Shown here piece after piece: positions 29,807-38,153 of a DNA stretch of 64,000 bases. The DNA is taken from assembly GCF_004563925.1 (NCBI RefSeq), contig NZ_SPNJ01000001.1:1426001-1490000 (forward strand). The letters run 5' to 3'. Source of the DNA: Herbaspirillum sp. 3R11. GTDB lineage: Bacteria > Pseudomonadota > Gammaproteobacteria > Burkholderiales > Burkholderiaceae_D. Position 1 is the first letter of the stretch; each line of letters opens with the position of its first letter. Both the position numbers and the translations under genes were made by a program. The notes below the pieces were generated by a model. That model saw only the letters and a list, made by a program, of their open reading frames with translations, was not told the origin of the DNA and did not search any database.

Positions 29807-30598
29807 ATGCCTTTCCTTACGAACAACAAACGACAACAAATCCACTACGAAATCATCGAAGGCGATCAAGCGAAACCCTGGCTGGTGTTCCTCCACGAAG
29901 GTTTGGGTTGCACTGCAATGTGGAAGGATTTTCCTCAACGTTTGTGTATGGCGACGGGCTGTCGCGGACTGCTTTACGACCGTCTCGGCTACGGCCTTTC
30001 CGATGCACTGCAACAAACCCGCGCAACGGATTATCTGCATCGCTATGCGCTAGACGAACTGCCGGAAGTGCTCGCCGTCTTGTTGCCTGGACAAGCCTAT
30101 ATCCTGATCGGTCATTCCGACGGCGGCAGCATCGCCTTGTTGCATGCCGCACAACGTCCGCCCCTGCTGCAGGCGATCGTCACCGAAGCGGCGCACGTGT
30201 TTGTCGAACCGGTGACGCTGGAAGGCATCCGCGTGGCCGACCGCGCCTATGCCGACGGCAAGCTCAAGGGCTTGCAAAAATATCATGGCGACAAGACTGA
30301 GCAAATTTTCAAGGCCTGGTCCGACACCTGGCTTACGCCGGCCTTCGCCGACTGGAACATCGAAGCCGACTTGCCGCGTATCGCCTGTCCGGCGCTGATC
30401 ATGCAAGGCGTCGACGATCAGTACGGCACGCCGGCTCAGGTTGACGCCATCGCCGCAGGCATCGCCAAAGGAGACGGACCGGCTGCACACAAAGCCATGC
30501 TGCCTGATTGCGGCCACAGCCCGCATCAGGAGCAGCCGCAGGCGGTGCTCGACCTGATGCACGATTTCATCCTGAAACGCATGGCCGCCGCAAATTGA
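29807..30598 (+). CDS. Alpha/beta-fold hydrolase
   Basis: 263 residues, cytoplasmic. The oxyanion region is FLHEGLGC, where the canonical HG is HEG. The nucleophile elbow is GHSDGG near residue 103, the acid is probably the Asp of QGVDDQYGT and the base the His of CGHSPHQEQP. This full triad makes an active hydrolase likely. The family includes esterases, haloalkane dehalogenase relatives and C-C hydrolases. The substrate cannot be inferred from the sequence. It converges with a four-base gap on a LysR regulator of the phosphonate locus but is on the opposite strand. Confidence 0.82.
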   Translation: MPFLTNNKRQQIHYEIIEGDQAKPWLVFLHEGLGCTAMWKDFPQRLCMATGCRGLLYDRLGYGLSDALQQTRATDYLHRYALDELPEVLAVLLPGQAYILIGHSDGGSIALLHAAQRPPLLQAIVTEAAHVFVEPVTLEGIRVADRAYADGKLKGLQKYHGDKTEQIFKAWSDTWLTPAFADWNIEADLPRIACPALIMQGVDDQYGTPAQVDAIAAGIAKGDGPAAHKAMLPDCGHSPHQEQPQAVLDLMHDFILKRMAAAN

Positions 30599-30602
30599 AC
30601 AT

Positions 30603-31463
30603 TTACAGCGTCGCCACCTGCTCCAGGAACGACGCCACCAGCCGGCTGTCCTTGCGATCGGCCAGGCAATAAATGTAGGTATGCGTGCTGACGGGGTTTC
30701 CTTCGATCCGCAGCAATTTCAAGCGTGGATCCGGCACGAACTCCGCCTCCGACACCGCCCCCAGCCCGATGCCGCGCGCCACCGCCTCACGCAGCGCTTC
30801 GCGACTGCCGATTTCCATCACTACGCGCGGCATGACGTCGGCTTCCTTGAGTACTTTCTCCAGCGTCAGCCGGGTGGTTGAGCCCTGCTCGCGCATCACC
30901 ATCGGCTGGCCGTGCAAATCCTGCAAGGTGATCGAATCGCGCTTCGCCAACGGATGGTCGATGTGGGCAAACACCACGATGGCGTGGTCGGCATACGGCA
31001 CCGCCACGAAACGCGGATCGTCGTTAAAGCTGGCCAGCACGGCGACGTCGGTGACGTAGTTTTCCAGATCGGCCATGGTCTCGGCCGAATTGCCCATGCG
31101 GATCGACAGCTCGACATTGGGAAACTTGCGGCGATAGGCGTCGACCATCTCAATCACGTGGAACGGCCCCACCGCACCCAGCTTCAGGTGGCCGATGTTA
31201 AGCACGCCGGAGTTGTACAACAGGTTGTAGGCGTCAAGTTCGAGCTCGGCGATCTTCTGTGCGATCGGCAACAGGCGCTGGCCGGTGTCGGTCAGGTCAA
31301 GCCGGCGACCGCGCCGGTAGAACAGTTCGACATTGTGCTGGCGCTCCAGCGCCTGCACCTGCGAGGTCAGCGTCGGCTGGCTGACGCCGAGCGTGCGCGC
31401 GGCGGCGCTGAAACCCCGATTACGGGCCACGGCGAGGAAAGCGCGAAGTTGTGAAGGCGTCAT
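30603..31463 (-). CDS. LysR-family regulator of the phosphonate operon
   Basis: 286 residues. The N-terminal winged HTH includes FLAVARNRGFSAAARTLGVSQPTLTSQVQALE, followed by the linker helix and a two-lobed effector domain (from about residue 90). It is divergent from phnD, and a canonical LysR site (CTAT-N11-ATAG) begins one base upstream of its start codon. It very likely controls phnDCE-ADH-phnX and itself. Known LysR regulators of aminoethylphosphonate catabolism respond to a phosphonate ligand. The effector here is inferred to be 2-aminoethylphosphonate or a relative. Confidence 0.87.
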   Translation of the reverse strand: MTPSQLRAFLAVARNRGFSAAARTLGVSQPTLTSQVQALERQHNVELFYRRGRRLDLTDTGQRLLPIAQKIAELELDAYNLLYNSGVLNIGHLKLGAVGPFHVIEMVDAYRRKFPNVELSIRMGNSAETMADLENYVTDVAVLASFNDDPRFVAVPYADHAIVVFAHIDHPLAKRDSITLQDLHGQPMVMREQGSTTRLTLEKVLKEADVMPRVVMEIGSREALREAVARGIGLGAVSEAEFVPDPRLKLLRIEGNPVSTHTYIYCLADRKDSRLVASFLEQVATL

Positions 31464-31482
31464 CTATAGATCCAATCAATAG
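31464..31482. promoter_or_regulatory. LysR-type binding site CTAT-N11-ATAG
   Basis: CTAT (31464-31467) and ATAG (31479-31482) are separated by 11 bases, matching the extended T-N11-A rule for LysR regulators. The site abuts the start of the LysR gene. An 8-base palindrome TATCGATA at 31505-31512 may be an accessory site nearer the phnD promoter. Confidence 0.6.
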
Positions 31483-31605
31483 GTAATCGTCAATCTCCTG
31501 ATTATATCGATAACAAAGGCGTCACAAAACCTCCTTAACCTAGCGGTCATGAACACAAGCCCGTCCTCCACAGGACGGACCTCACTCACCGCCGCCAGGA
31601 GCATC

Positions 31606-32478
31606 ATGAAACGTCTCTCCGCCCTTTTCCGTCCTTTGGCCTTGTGCCTTAGCCTGATTTCCGCAAGTTCCTCATTCGCCGCCCAGCCACAACAGCTGAC
31701 CGTCGGCCTGATCCCCGCCGAAGACTCCCAGGCCATGCTGGAAAACAGCAAGAAGGTCATCGACAGCCTGCAAGAACAATTGGGCATGCCGGTCAAGCCT
31801 TTCATCGCCACCGACTACAACGGCATCATCGAAGCGCTGCGCTCGAAGAAGCTCGATGTCGCCTACCTCGGCCCGTTCTCGTATGTGCTGGCAACCTCGA
31901 TCGCCAACGTCGAAGCCTTCTCCGTGGCTGAAACCAAGAAGACCGGCAAGAGCGCCTACAAGAGCCTGATCATCGTGCGCAAGGACAGCGGCATTGACAG
32001 CGTCGCCGCACTCAAGGGCCGTACCATGGCCTTCGTCGATCCATCGTCGGCCTCCGGCCATCTGTTCCCGACCGCCGGCCTGCAAAAGCAAGGCGTTGAA
32101 CCGAACAAGTATTTCTCCCGCGTGATCTTCTCCGGTTCGCATGACGCCAGCATCCTCGCCGTCGCCAACAAGAAGGTCGACGCCGCCGCCGTGGCCGACC
32201 GCATCCTGGCCGCCGCCATCGCCAAGGGCGTGGTCAAGCAAAGCGACTTCAACATCGTCTGGACTTCGCCGGACATCCCTGAGTCGCCGATGGTCTGGCG
32301 CAAGGATCTCGATCCTGAGCTGAAGAAGAAGATCGCCGCCGCTTTCGCCAACATCAAGAACGTCGAATGGGGCGACCAGGGCGTGCTGAACGGCTTCGTG
32401 CCGACCAATGACGCTGCCTACAACGTCGTGCGCGACACCGCCAAGATCCTCAATCTCGACCTCAAGGCAATGAAATGA
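31606..32478 (+). CDS. phnD: Phosphonate ABC transporter, periplasmic binding protein
   Basis: 290 residues. The signal peptide (MKRLSALFRPLALCLSLISAS) is probably cleaved after SFAA. The mature domain shows the PhnD features LTVGLIPAEDS, RSKKLDVAYLGPFSY and VDPSSASGHLFPT, the last forming the phosphonate pocket. The ATG at 31606 has CAGGAG five bases upstream. The earlier frame start at 31549 is ignored. A small hairpin (31561-31578) lies in the leader. It binds phosphonates such as 2-aminoethylphosphonate in the periplasm and delivers them to PhnE/PhnC. Its stop overlaps the phnC start. Confidence 0.92.
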   Translation: MKRLSALFRPLALCLSLISASSSFAAQPQQLTVGLIPAEDSQAMLENSKKVIDSLQEQLGMPVKPFIATDYNGIIEALRSKKLDVAYLGPFSYVLATSIANVEAFSVAETKKTGKSAYKSLIIVRKDSGIDSVAALKGRTMAFVDPSSASGHLFPTAGLQKQGVEPNKYFSRVIFSGSHDASILAVANKKVDAAAVADRILAAAIAKGVVKQSDFNIVWTSPDIPESPMVWRKDLDPELKKKIAAAFANIKNVEWGDQGVLNGFVPTNDAAYNVVRDTAKILNLDLKAMK

Positions 32479-33284
32479 TCAAGATCCGTTCGCTCACCAA
32501 GCAATACGGCAGCAATGCCGTGCTGCGCGGCATCGACCTCGATGTCGCTCCCGGAGAATTCCTGGTCGTGCTGGGACCGTCCGGCGCCGGCAAGTCGACC
32601 TTGCTGCGCTGTATCAACGGTCTGGCCACGCCGACTTCCGGTGAACTGGTGGCGGCCGGATTCGACGCCACCGATGCGCGCAACGGCAACATCCGCAAGT
32701 TGCGCCAGCAAGTGGCCATGATCTTCCAGCATCACAATGTCGTGCCGCGCCTGTCAGTGCTGAAGAACGTACTGACCGGCCGGCTCGGCCAGACCTCGAC
32801 GCTCGCCTCTGTGCTGCAATTGTTCAGCCGTCAGGACATTGCGCTGGCGATGGATTGCTTGCGCCGCGTCGAGCTGGAACACAAGGCGGAACAACGCACC
32901 GATGCACTGTCCGGCGGCCAGCGCCAGCGCGTCGGCATCGCCCGCGCCCTGGCGCAGCGTCCGCAAGTCATCCTGGCTGACGAACCAGTCGCCAGCCTCG
33001 ACCCGAAAACCTCACGCCTGGTGCTGCAATACCTGCGAGCGGCCTGCCGCGAACTCGGCATCACCGTGGTCTGCAACCTGCATCAGGTCGACTACGCCCG
33101 TGAATTCGGTGACCGCATCGTCGGCCTGGCCGGCGGCAAGCTGGTGTTCGACGGTCGCGGCGACGAGCTGCGCGAGTCGCACCTCAATCTCATCTATTCC
33201 GGGCTGGATCAGGTCAAGGCGCAGGACGAAACATACGTCGCGCGACAACCGTCGGAAATGGTCCTGGAAGGAGCCCTGTCATGA
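32475..33284 (+). CDS. phnC: Phosphonate ABC transporter, ATP-binding protein
   Basis: 269 residues, cytoplasmic. Walker A is GPSGAGKST, the Q-loop lies in MIFQHHNVVPRL (typical of PhnC), the signature is LSGGQRQRVGIARAL and Walker B is VILADEPVASLD. The H-loop histidine is in VVCNLHQVDYA. It overlaps phnD and phnE by four bases each (ATGA), indicating a tightly coupled operon. Confidence 0.94.
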   Translation: MIKIRSLTKQYGSNAVLRGIDLDVAPGEFLVVLGPSGAGKSTLLRCINGLATPTSGELVAAGFDATDARNGNIRKLRQQVAMIFQHHNVVPRLSVLKNVLTGRLGQTSTLASVLQLFSRQDIALAMDCLRRVELEHKAEQRTDALSGGQRQRVGIARALAQRPQVILADEPVASLDPKTSRLVLQYLRAACRELGITVVCNLHQVDYAREFGDRIVGLAGGKLVFDGRGDELRESHLNLIYSGLDQVKAQDETYVARQPSEMVLEGALS

Positions 33285-34132
33285 GCACGCCCTTGTCTAC
33301 TCAAATGGACCGCGCCAGTTACCACGACTACGTCTGGACCGGCGCCCGCCCGCTGACCCTGCGCTCCTGGCTGCTGTCGATCGCCGCCGTGGCCGCGGTC
33401 GCCTTCATCCTCGCCTGGAGCGCGCAAGGCACGCAACTGAGCTGGGGCGAACTGGCCGACGGCCTGCCGCAGATCGGCGACTTCCTGAGCCGCTCCTTCC
33501 CGCCCAACTGGAAGATCCTCGGCAATCTGGTCGGCCCCGCTGTGGAAACCGTCCAGATCGCCATCTGGGGCACGCTGCTGGGCGTGATCGGCGCTATTCC
33601 CGTGTCCTTCCTGGCGGCGCGCAACCTCAATCGCAACCGCGTCGTCTATCAGGCCGTGCGCCAGATGCTCAACGTCACGCGCAGCATCAACGAGCTGATC
33701 CTGGCGCTGGTGTTCGTCTCCGCGGTCGGCCTCGGCCCTTTCCCTGGTGTATTGGCGCTGGCGCTGCACGGCATCGGCATGGTCGGCAAGTTTTTCGCCG
33801 AAAGCATCGAGGAAATCGACGACGGCCCGCTGGAAGCCCTGCGCGCCACCGGCGCCCGTCCGCTGCAGGTAATCGTCTTCGGCGTGCTGCCGCAAGTCAT
33901 CACCGCCTGGATCGCCACCGTGCTGTACCGCTTTGAAGTCAACCTGCGTCAGGCCACCGTGCTCGGCATGGTCGGCGCCGGCGGCCTCGGTTTCGAACTG
34001 GTCAGCAGCCTGAAGCTGTTCAAGTACCAGGACACCGCCACCTGCATCGTGGTCGTGACGCTGATGGTGGTGGTTGCCGACACCATCTCCAGCCGGTTAC
34101 GCCAGATGATCCAGGACGGCAAGACTCATTAA
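33281..34132 (+). CDS. phnE: Phosphonate ABC transporter, permease
   Basis: 283 residues, about six membrane helices. The hydrophobic segments start with LRSWLLSIAAVAAVAFILAW, and the coupling-helix motif is EALRATGARPLQVIVFGVLPQ. MLNVTRSINELILALVF is characteristic of PhnE. There is a single permease gene, unlike the PhnE1/PhnE2 arrangement of some species, so the transporter is presumably a homodimer. The Fe-type dehydrogenase gene follows after 31 bases. Confidence 0.93.
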   Translation: MSTPLSTQMDRASYHDYVWTGARPLTLRSWLLSIAAVAAVAFILAWSAQGTQLSWGELADGLPQIGDFLSRSFPPNWKILGNLVGPAVETVQIAIWGTLLGVIGAIPVSFLAARNLNRNRVVYQAVRQMLNVTRSINELILALVFVSAVGLGPFPGVLALALHGIGMVGKFFAESIEEIDDGPLEALRATGARPLQVIVFGVLPQVITAWIATVLYRFEVNLRQATVLGMVGAGGLGFELVSSLKLFKYQDTATCIVVVTLMVVVADTISSRLRQMIQDGKTH

Positions 34133-34163
34133 TTTCGTAGTCTTATATTTAGCAAAGAAAACC

Positions 34164-35252
34164 ATGTGGAATTATCACAACCCGGTCGCCATTCAGGCCG
34201 GCAGCGGCAGCCTGGCGCAATTGCCGGCGCTGCTCAACGGCAGGCGCGCCCTGCTGATCACCTTCCCCGAAGCCGCCGCACTCGGACTGGAAGCACGCAT
34301 CGCCGAATTGCTCGGTCCGCAACTGGCCGGTATTGAAAACGCCGTGCATCCGAATCCCGACGTCAGCTGGCTGGCGGCGATGTATGAGCGCGTGTGGCGC
34401 GAACATGCCGACGTCGACTGCATCGTCGCCTTCGGCGGCGGCAGCGTCATCGACTGCGCCAAGGCCATGCTGAGCAAAACGCCTTCCGGTGGTTTCGATG
34501 AATTGCTCTCTCACTTGCGTGATGGCGCACCGCTGTCGGGCAACGGCGCCAAGACGCTGATCGCCATTCCCACCACCGCCGGCACCGGCAGCGAAGTCAC
34601 ACCCTGGGCCACGATCTGGGATGCCGACGCCGGCAGCAAGTATTCCCTGCATCAATCATGGACCTGGCCGACGGCCGCCATCATCGATCCGCAACTGATG
34701 CTGAGCCTGCCGCACGGCATCACGCTTGCCAGCGGTCTGGATGCGCTGTCGCACGCGCTGGAATCGATCTGGAACGTCAACCGCAATCCGGTCTCCTCCA
34801 GCCTGGCTGCCGCCGCCGCACGCAGCATCGTGGCGACGCTGCCCGACCTCATGGCGCATCCGCGTGAGCTGGCGCTGCGTGAACGCATGGCCACCGCTGC
34901 GCTGCAAGCCGGCCTGGCGTTTTCCAACACCAAGACCGCGCTGGCGCATTCGCTGTCCTACGACATCACGCTGCACCACGGCGTCGCCCACGGCATCGCC
35001 TGCTCGTTCTCGCTGCCGCACGTGATGGCGCTGGCCTTCGGCAACGATGCCGCCGTCGATGCCCTGCTGCTGGATATCTTCGACGCCGCCGATGCACAGC
35101 AAGCCGTCGCCACGCTGTCCGACTTCCTGGAAAGCCTGGGCGTCAGCACCGACCCCTCGCACTACGGCGTCGCCGAAGCCTGGGACGCGCTGGTGCACCG
35201 CGCGCTGCAAGGTCCGCGCGGACGCAATTTCATCGCCGCCATCCACTCTTGA
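34164..35252 (+). CDS. Iron-type (group III) alcohol dehydrogenase, phosphonoacetaldehyde reductase-like
   Basis: 362 residues. The NAD-binding GGGSVIDCAKA segment is near residue 92, and TTAGTGSEVTPWATIWD follows near 135. Metal-ligand candidates are Asp and His in ASGLDALSHALES, with further His in HSLSYDITLHHGVAHGIAC. This is the group III Fe-dependent ADH family, which includes PhpC-like phosphonoacetaldehyde reductases. It is encoded between phnE and phnX. In a catabolic operon it could oxidise 2-hydroxyethylphosphonate to phosphonoacetaldehyde for PhnX, or run in reverse to detoxify the aldehyde. No phnW is present, which favours the oxidative role. That is inference. Confidence 0.82.
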   Translation: MWNYHNPVAIQAGSGSLAQLPALLNGRRALLITFPEAAALGLEARIAELLGPQLAGIENAVHPNPDVSWLAAMYERVWREHADVDCIVAFGGGSVIDCAKAMLSKTPSGGFDELLSHLRDGAPLSGNGAKTLIAIPTTAGTGSEVTPWATIWDADAGSKYSLHQSWTWPTAAIIDPQLMLSLPHGITLASGLDALSHALESIWNVNRNPVSSSLAAAAARSIVATLPDLMAHPRELALRERMATAALQAGLAFSNTKTALAHSLSYDITLHHGVAHGIACSFSLPHVMALAFGNDAAVDALLLDIFDAADAQQAVATLSDFLESLGVSTDPSHYGVAEAWDALVHRALQGPRGRNFIAAIHS

Positions 35253-35274
35253 CCGCAACCAAAAAGGAATTCCC

Positions 35275-36102
35275 ATGACACGTCCACTCCACGCCCCCAT
35301 CGACCTGCAAGCGGTGATCTTCGACTGGGCCGGCACGCTGGTCGATTTCGGCTCGCTGGCGCCGACGCAGATTTTCGTCGATGCCTTCAAGAGCTTCGAC
35401 ATGAACATCTCGCTGAAACAGGCGCGCGGTCCGATGGGCCTGTCCAAGTGGCAGCACATCCGCACCCTGCTCGACAATCCTGAAATCGCCCGCCAATGGA
35501 AGGAATGCCATGGCGCTCTGCCTAGCGACGCCGACGTCGACGCCATCTATGCACGCTTCATGCCGATGCAGATCGCCAAGGTCGGTGAATATTCCCAGGC
35601 CATCGACGGCGCCGCCGACATGCTCGCCTGGCTGCGAGACAAGGGCCTGAAAGTCGGCTCCTGCTCCGGCTATCCGCGCCAGGTGCTGGACGTGCTGCTG
35701 CCGCTGGCGGCGGCTGAAGGCATCGCGCCCGACCATGTGATCGCCGGCGATGAACTGGAAGCCGGCGGCCGTCCCGGTCCTTACATGGCGCTGGCCAACA
35801 TGCTGGCGCTGAAGATCGGCGACGTCGCCGCCTGCATCAAGGTCGACGACACCGTGCCCGGCATTGAAGAAGGCATCCACGCCGGCATGTGGACCGTCGG
35901 CGTCTCGCTGTCCGGCAACGAAGTCGGTTGCACCAAGGCCGAACTGGCGCAGCTGTCGCCGGAACAGATCAAGGCGCTCAAGGCGCTGGCCGAAATGCGC
36001 CTGCGTGAAGCCGGCGCGCATTACGTCATCGATTCGGTGGCGGACCTGCCGGCAGTGGTCAATGAGATCGCCACGCGACTCAAGGCCGGCGAACGTCCGT
36101 AG
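35275..36102 (+). CDS. phnX: Phosphonoacetaldehyde hydrolase (phosphonatase)
   Basis: 275 residues, the typical length. It is a HAD-fold enzyme with nucleophile Asp17 in IFDWAGTLVD and the Schiff-base Lys58 in ARGPMGLSKWQH, both diagnostic of PhnX. The later HAD motifs are GSCSGYPRQV and KVDDTVPGIEEG. It cleaves phosphonoacetaldehyde to acetaldehyde and phosphate. The ATG at 35275 (AAAAAGGA seven bases upstream) was chosen over the long frame from 35047, which overlaps the dehydrogenase gene. It ends the phn operon in this window. The usual partner PhnW is missing. Confidence 0.94.
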   Translation: MTRPLHAPIDLQAVIFDWAGTLVDFGSLAPTQIFVDAFKSFDMNISLKQARGPMGLSKWQHIRTLLDNPEIARQWKECHGALPSDADVDAIYARFMPMQIAKVGEYSQAIDGAADMLAWLRDKGLKVGSCSGYPRQVLDVLLPLAAAEGIAPDHVIAGDELEAGGRPGPYMALANMLALKIGDVAACIKVDDTVPGIEEGIHAGMWTVGVSLSGNEVGCTKAELAQLSPEQIKALKALAEMRLREAGAHYVIDSVADLPAVVNEIATRLKAGERP

Positions 36103-36193
36103 TCAATAGTCAATAGCGAGGCCGCCAACGGGGTGCTGAGCGACGGCGTACAATACCGCCGCAGCATTCCATAAAAACTCTTCAGAACACCCT

Positions 36194-36919
36194 GTGGCAG
36201 CTTATATCTTCGTCCTGAGCGTCGGCCTGATTGCCGGCATGGTCAGCGGCATCATCGGTACCGGCTCTTCCATCATGCTGTTGCCGGTGCTGGTCTACAA
36301 CTTCGGTCCCAAGCAGGCGGTGCCCATCATGGCGGTGGCCGCCGTGATGGCCAACCTGTCGCGCGTGCTGATGTGGTGGCGCGTGGTCGACTGGCGCGCT
36401 TTCCTGGCGTATTCCATTCCCGGCGTGCCGGCGGCGGCGCTGGGCGCGCGCACCTTGCTGGAATTGCCCCCGCACCTCATCGACATCAGCCTCGGCCTGT
36501 TCTTCATCGTCATGATCCCGTTCCGCCACTGGGTCAAGAAGCGCAACTTCAGCATTCGTCTCTGGCAACTGGCGCTGGCCGGCGCCTTGATCGGCTACCT
36601 GACCGGCATCGTACTGTCGACCGGGCCGCTCAGCGTACCGGTGTTTACCGCCTACGGCCTCAGCAAGGGCGCCTTCCTCTCCACCGAAGCGGCCAGCTCG
36701 CTGCTGTTGTATGTCAGCAAGGTGCTGACCTTTCGCGAACTCGGCGCGATGCCCTTGTCAGTATTCCTGCAAGGCGTGCTGGTGGGCGCGTCGCTGATGG
36801 CCGGCACCTTTGTCGGCAAGGTTTTCGTCATGAAAATGAGCGAAGCCAATTTCCAGCGCCTGCTGGACCTGTTGCTGCTGGCATCGGGTTTGTCACTGCT
36901 CTGGGCGGCGCTGAGCTGA
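36194..36919 (+). CDS. TauE/SafE-family anion exporter/permease
   Basis: 241 residues, about eight membrane helices. The first helix carries GLIAGMVSGIIGTGSSIMLLPVLVY, the TauE/SafE signature. The frame begins with GTG at 36194. The next ATG (36238) would delete half of helix 1, so GTG is kept although no good ribosome site is visible. Family members export sulfite, sulfoacetate or related anions. The gene is 91 bases downstream of phnX on the same strand, so a role in moving an organophosphonate product is possible but unproven. Confidence 0.82.
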   Translation: MAAYIFVLSVGLIAGMVSGIIGTGSSIMLLPVLVYNFGPKQAVPIMAVAAVMANLSRVLMWWRVVDWRAFLAYSIPGVPAAALGARTLLELPPHLIDISLGLFFIVMIPFRHWVKKRNFSIRLWQLALAGALIGYLTGIVLSTGPLSVPVFTAYGLSKGAFLSTEAASSLLLYVSKVLTFRELGAMPLSVFLQGVLVGASLMAGTFVGKVFVMKMSEANFQRLLDLLLLASGLSLLWAALS

Positions 36920-37012
36920 AACCGCTGCGGCGCAAAATGGCGCTTTGGCTTATGCTTGCATCCGGTACTAACGCAACAACGCAAGAACGCTACAACGAAC
37001 AAGGAAATCATC

Positions 37013-37210
37013 ATGCCCAAGAAAGAAAAGCTCGATCCGGAAACCGAAGCCCTGATCCAGTGGTGTACCGAAGTCGAAAAATTCCTCGTCAAAGGCGGCG
37101 CCACGCTGGAGCAGGCGCAGCAACATATCGAGGAAGAAGTCGAGTGGTTCACCGACCAGTTCTATGACGGCCTGACGCCGGAAGAAGCTGCCAACGAAGC
37201 GCTGAATTAA
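37013..37210 (+). CDS. Small hypothetical protein
   Basis: 65 residues, acidic, mostly helical, starting MPKKEKLDPETEALIQW and ending TPEEAANEALN. AAGGA lies seven bases before the ATG at 37013, and a terminator follows 57 bases after the stop, which support a real gene. No membrane segment or recognised domain. The longer frame from 36956 has no matching ribosome site. Confidence 0.68.
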   Translation: MPKKEKLDPETEALIQWCTEVEKFLVKGGATLEQAQQHIEEEVEWFTDQFYDGLTPEEAANEALN

Positions 37211-37266
37211 GCGTTCAAACCAGATTCCTCAAGGCAACAAGAATCCTCTCACCCTCTGCAATACCG

Positions 37267-37291
37267 CTCCCGGCCTGGCGCCGGGAGTTTT
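37267..37291 (+). terminator. Rho-independent terminator
   Basis: CTCCCGGC (37267-37274) pairs with GCCGGGAG (37280-37287), followed by TTTT. It closes the small gene at 37013-37210. Confidence 0.8.
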
Positions 37292-37447
37292 CATTTGTAA
37301 CGTCAACATTTCCGCAACACCGATTTTTTGAGAGTTTTCTCATATAAATCCGATCATTAAATCGTCAAAATGGCTTCACTGCTTAAGCAAACACAAGGCG
37401 CTGAAGCAAAACGAATTCAACCCATTCTGACTTTTAAGGAAACGATC

Positions 37448-38119
37448 ATGAACAAGCAAATCGCCCTCTTCTCCGCCCTGACAGCTTCCCTGCTGGTGTC
37501 CTTCGCTGCGCAAGCTGCCGACACCGCCGAACTGAAGGTCAAGGGCGTGATTCGTCCTTCAGCCTGTACTCCTGCCTTCACCGGCACCAACGTGGTCGAC
37601 TACGGCACCATCGCCGCCAAGGGCCTGAGCGCAACAGCGCCGAACGTGCTGGCTGAAAAGACCATCGCCTTCACCGTCACTTGCGACGCCGCAACCAAGG
37701 TTGCCGTCCGCGCCATCGACAACAAGGCATCCACCGTCGTCGCCGGTCTGATGACTGCGATCAACTCGAATCTGGGCGACAAGCATGCCTACGGTCTGGG
37801 TGCAGCAGGCGGCAAGAACATCGGCGCCTACAGCGTGCGCTCCATCATCGGCTCGTTCACCGCCGACGGCGCAACACCTGACATCGTTGCCGACGCCGCC
37901 AACAACGGCACCTGGGCCAAGTCGACCTACGGCCGCTTCAACGCCGACGGCACCGGCCGCCAATCGTTCGCCGCCACCGGCGCGACCGTGCCGGGTTCGT
38001 ACAAGACCATGTCCGGCAACCTCGGCGTGACCGCTGTGCTGGACAAGGGCGCCAACCTGCCGCTGACACAGAACATCGACCTCGACGGTTCGGCCACGAT
38101 TGAAGTGCAATATCTGTAA
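37448..38119 (+). CDS. DUF1120 secreted protein (fimbrial-adhesin-like)
   Basis: 223 residues. A clear signal peptide (MNKQIALFSALTASLLVSFA, cleavage after AQA) precedes an all-beta mature domain with two cysteines in the order seen in DUF1120/pilin-type proteins: PSACTPAF near the N-terminus and TVTCDAATK. The C-terminus ends EVQYL, like a donor-strand-type subunit. AAGGA lies eight bases upstream of the ATG. The longer frame from 37370 is not used. DUF1120 proteins are secreted and sometimes sit next to chaperone-usher genes. None is present here, so secretion and function are unclear. Confidence 0.8.
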   Translation: MNKQIALFSALTASLLVSFAAQAADTAELKVKGVIRPSACTPAFTGTNVVDYGTIAAKGLSATAPNVLAEKTIAFTVTCDAATKVAVRAIDNKASTVVAGLMTAINSNLGDKHAYGLGAAGGKNIGAYSVRSIIGSFTADGATPDIVADAANNGTWAKSTYGRFNADGTGRQSFAATGATVPGSYKTMSGNLGVTAVLDKGANLPLTQNIDLDGSATIEVQYL

Positions 38120-38153
38120 TCACCGCTTTACCGGTAGTCTCCTGCAGCTCCTG

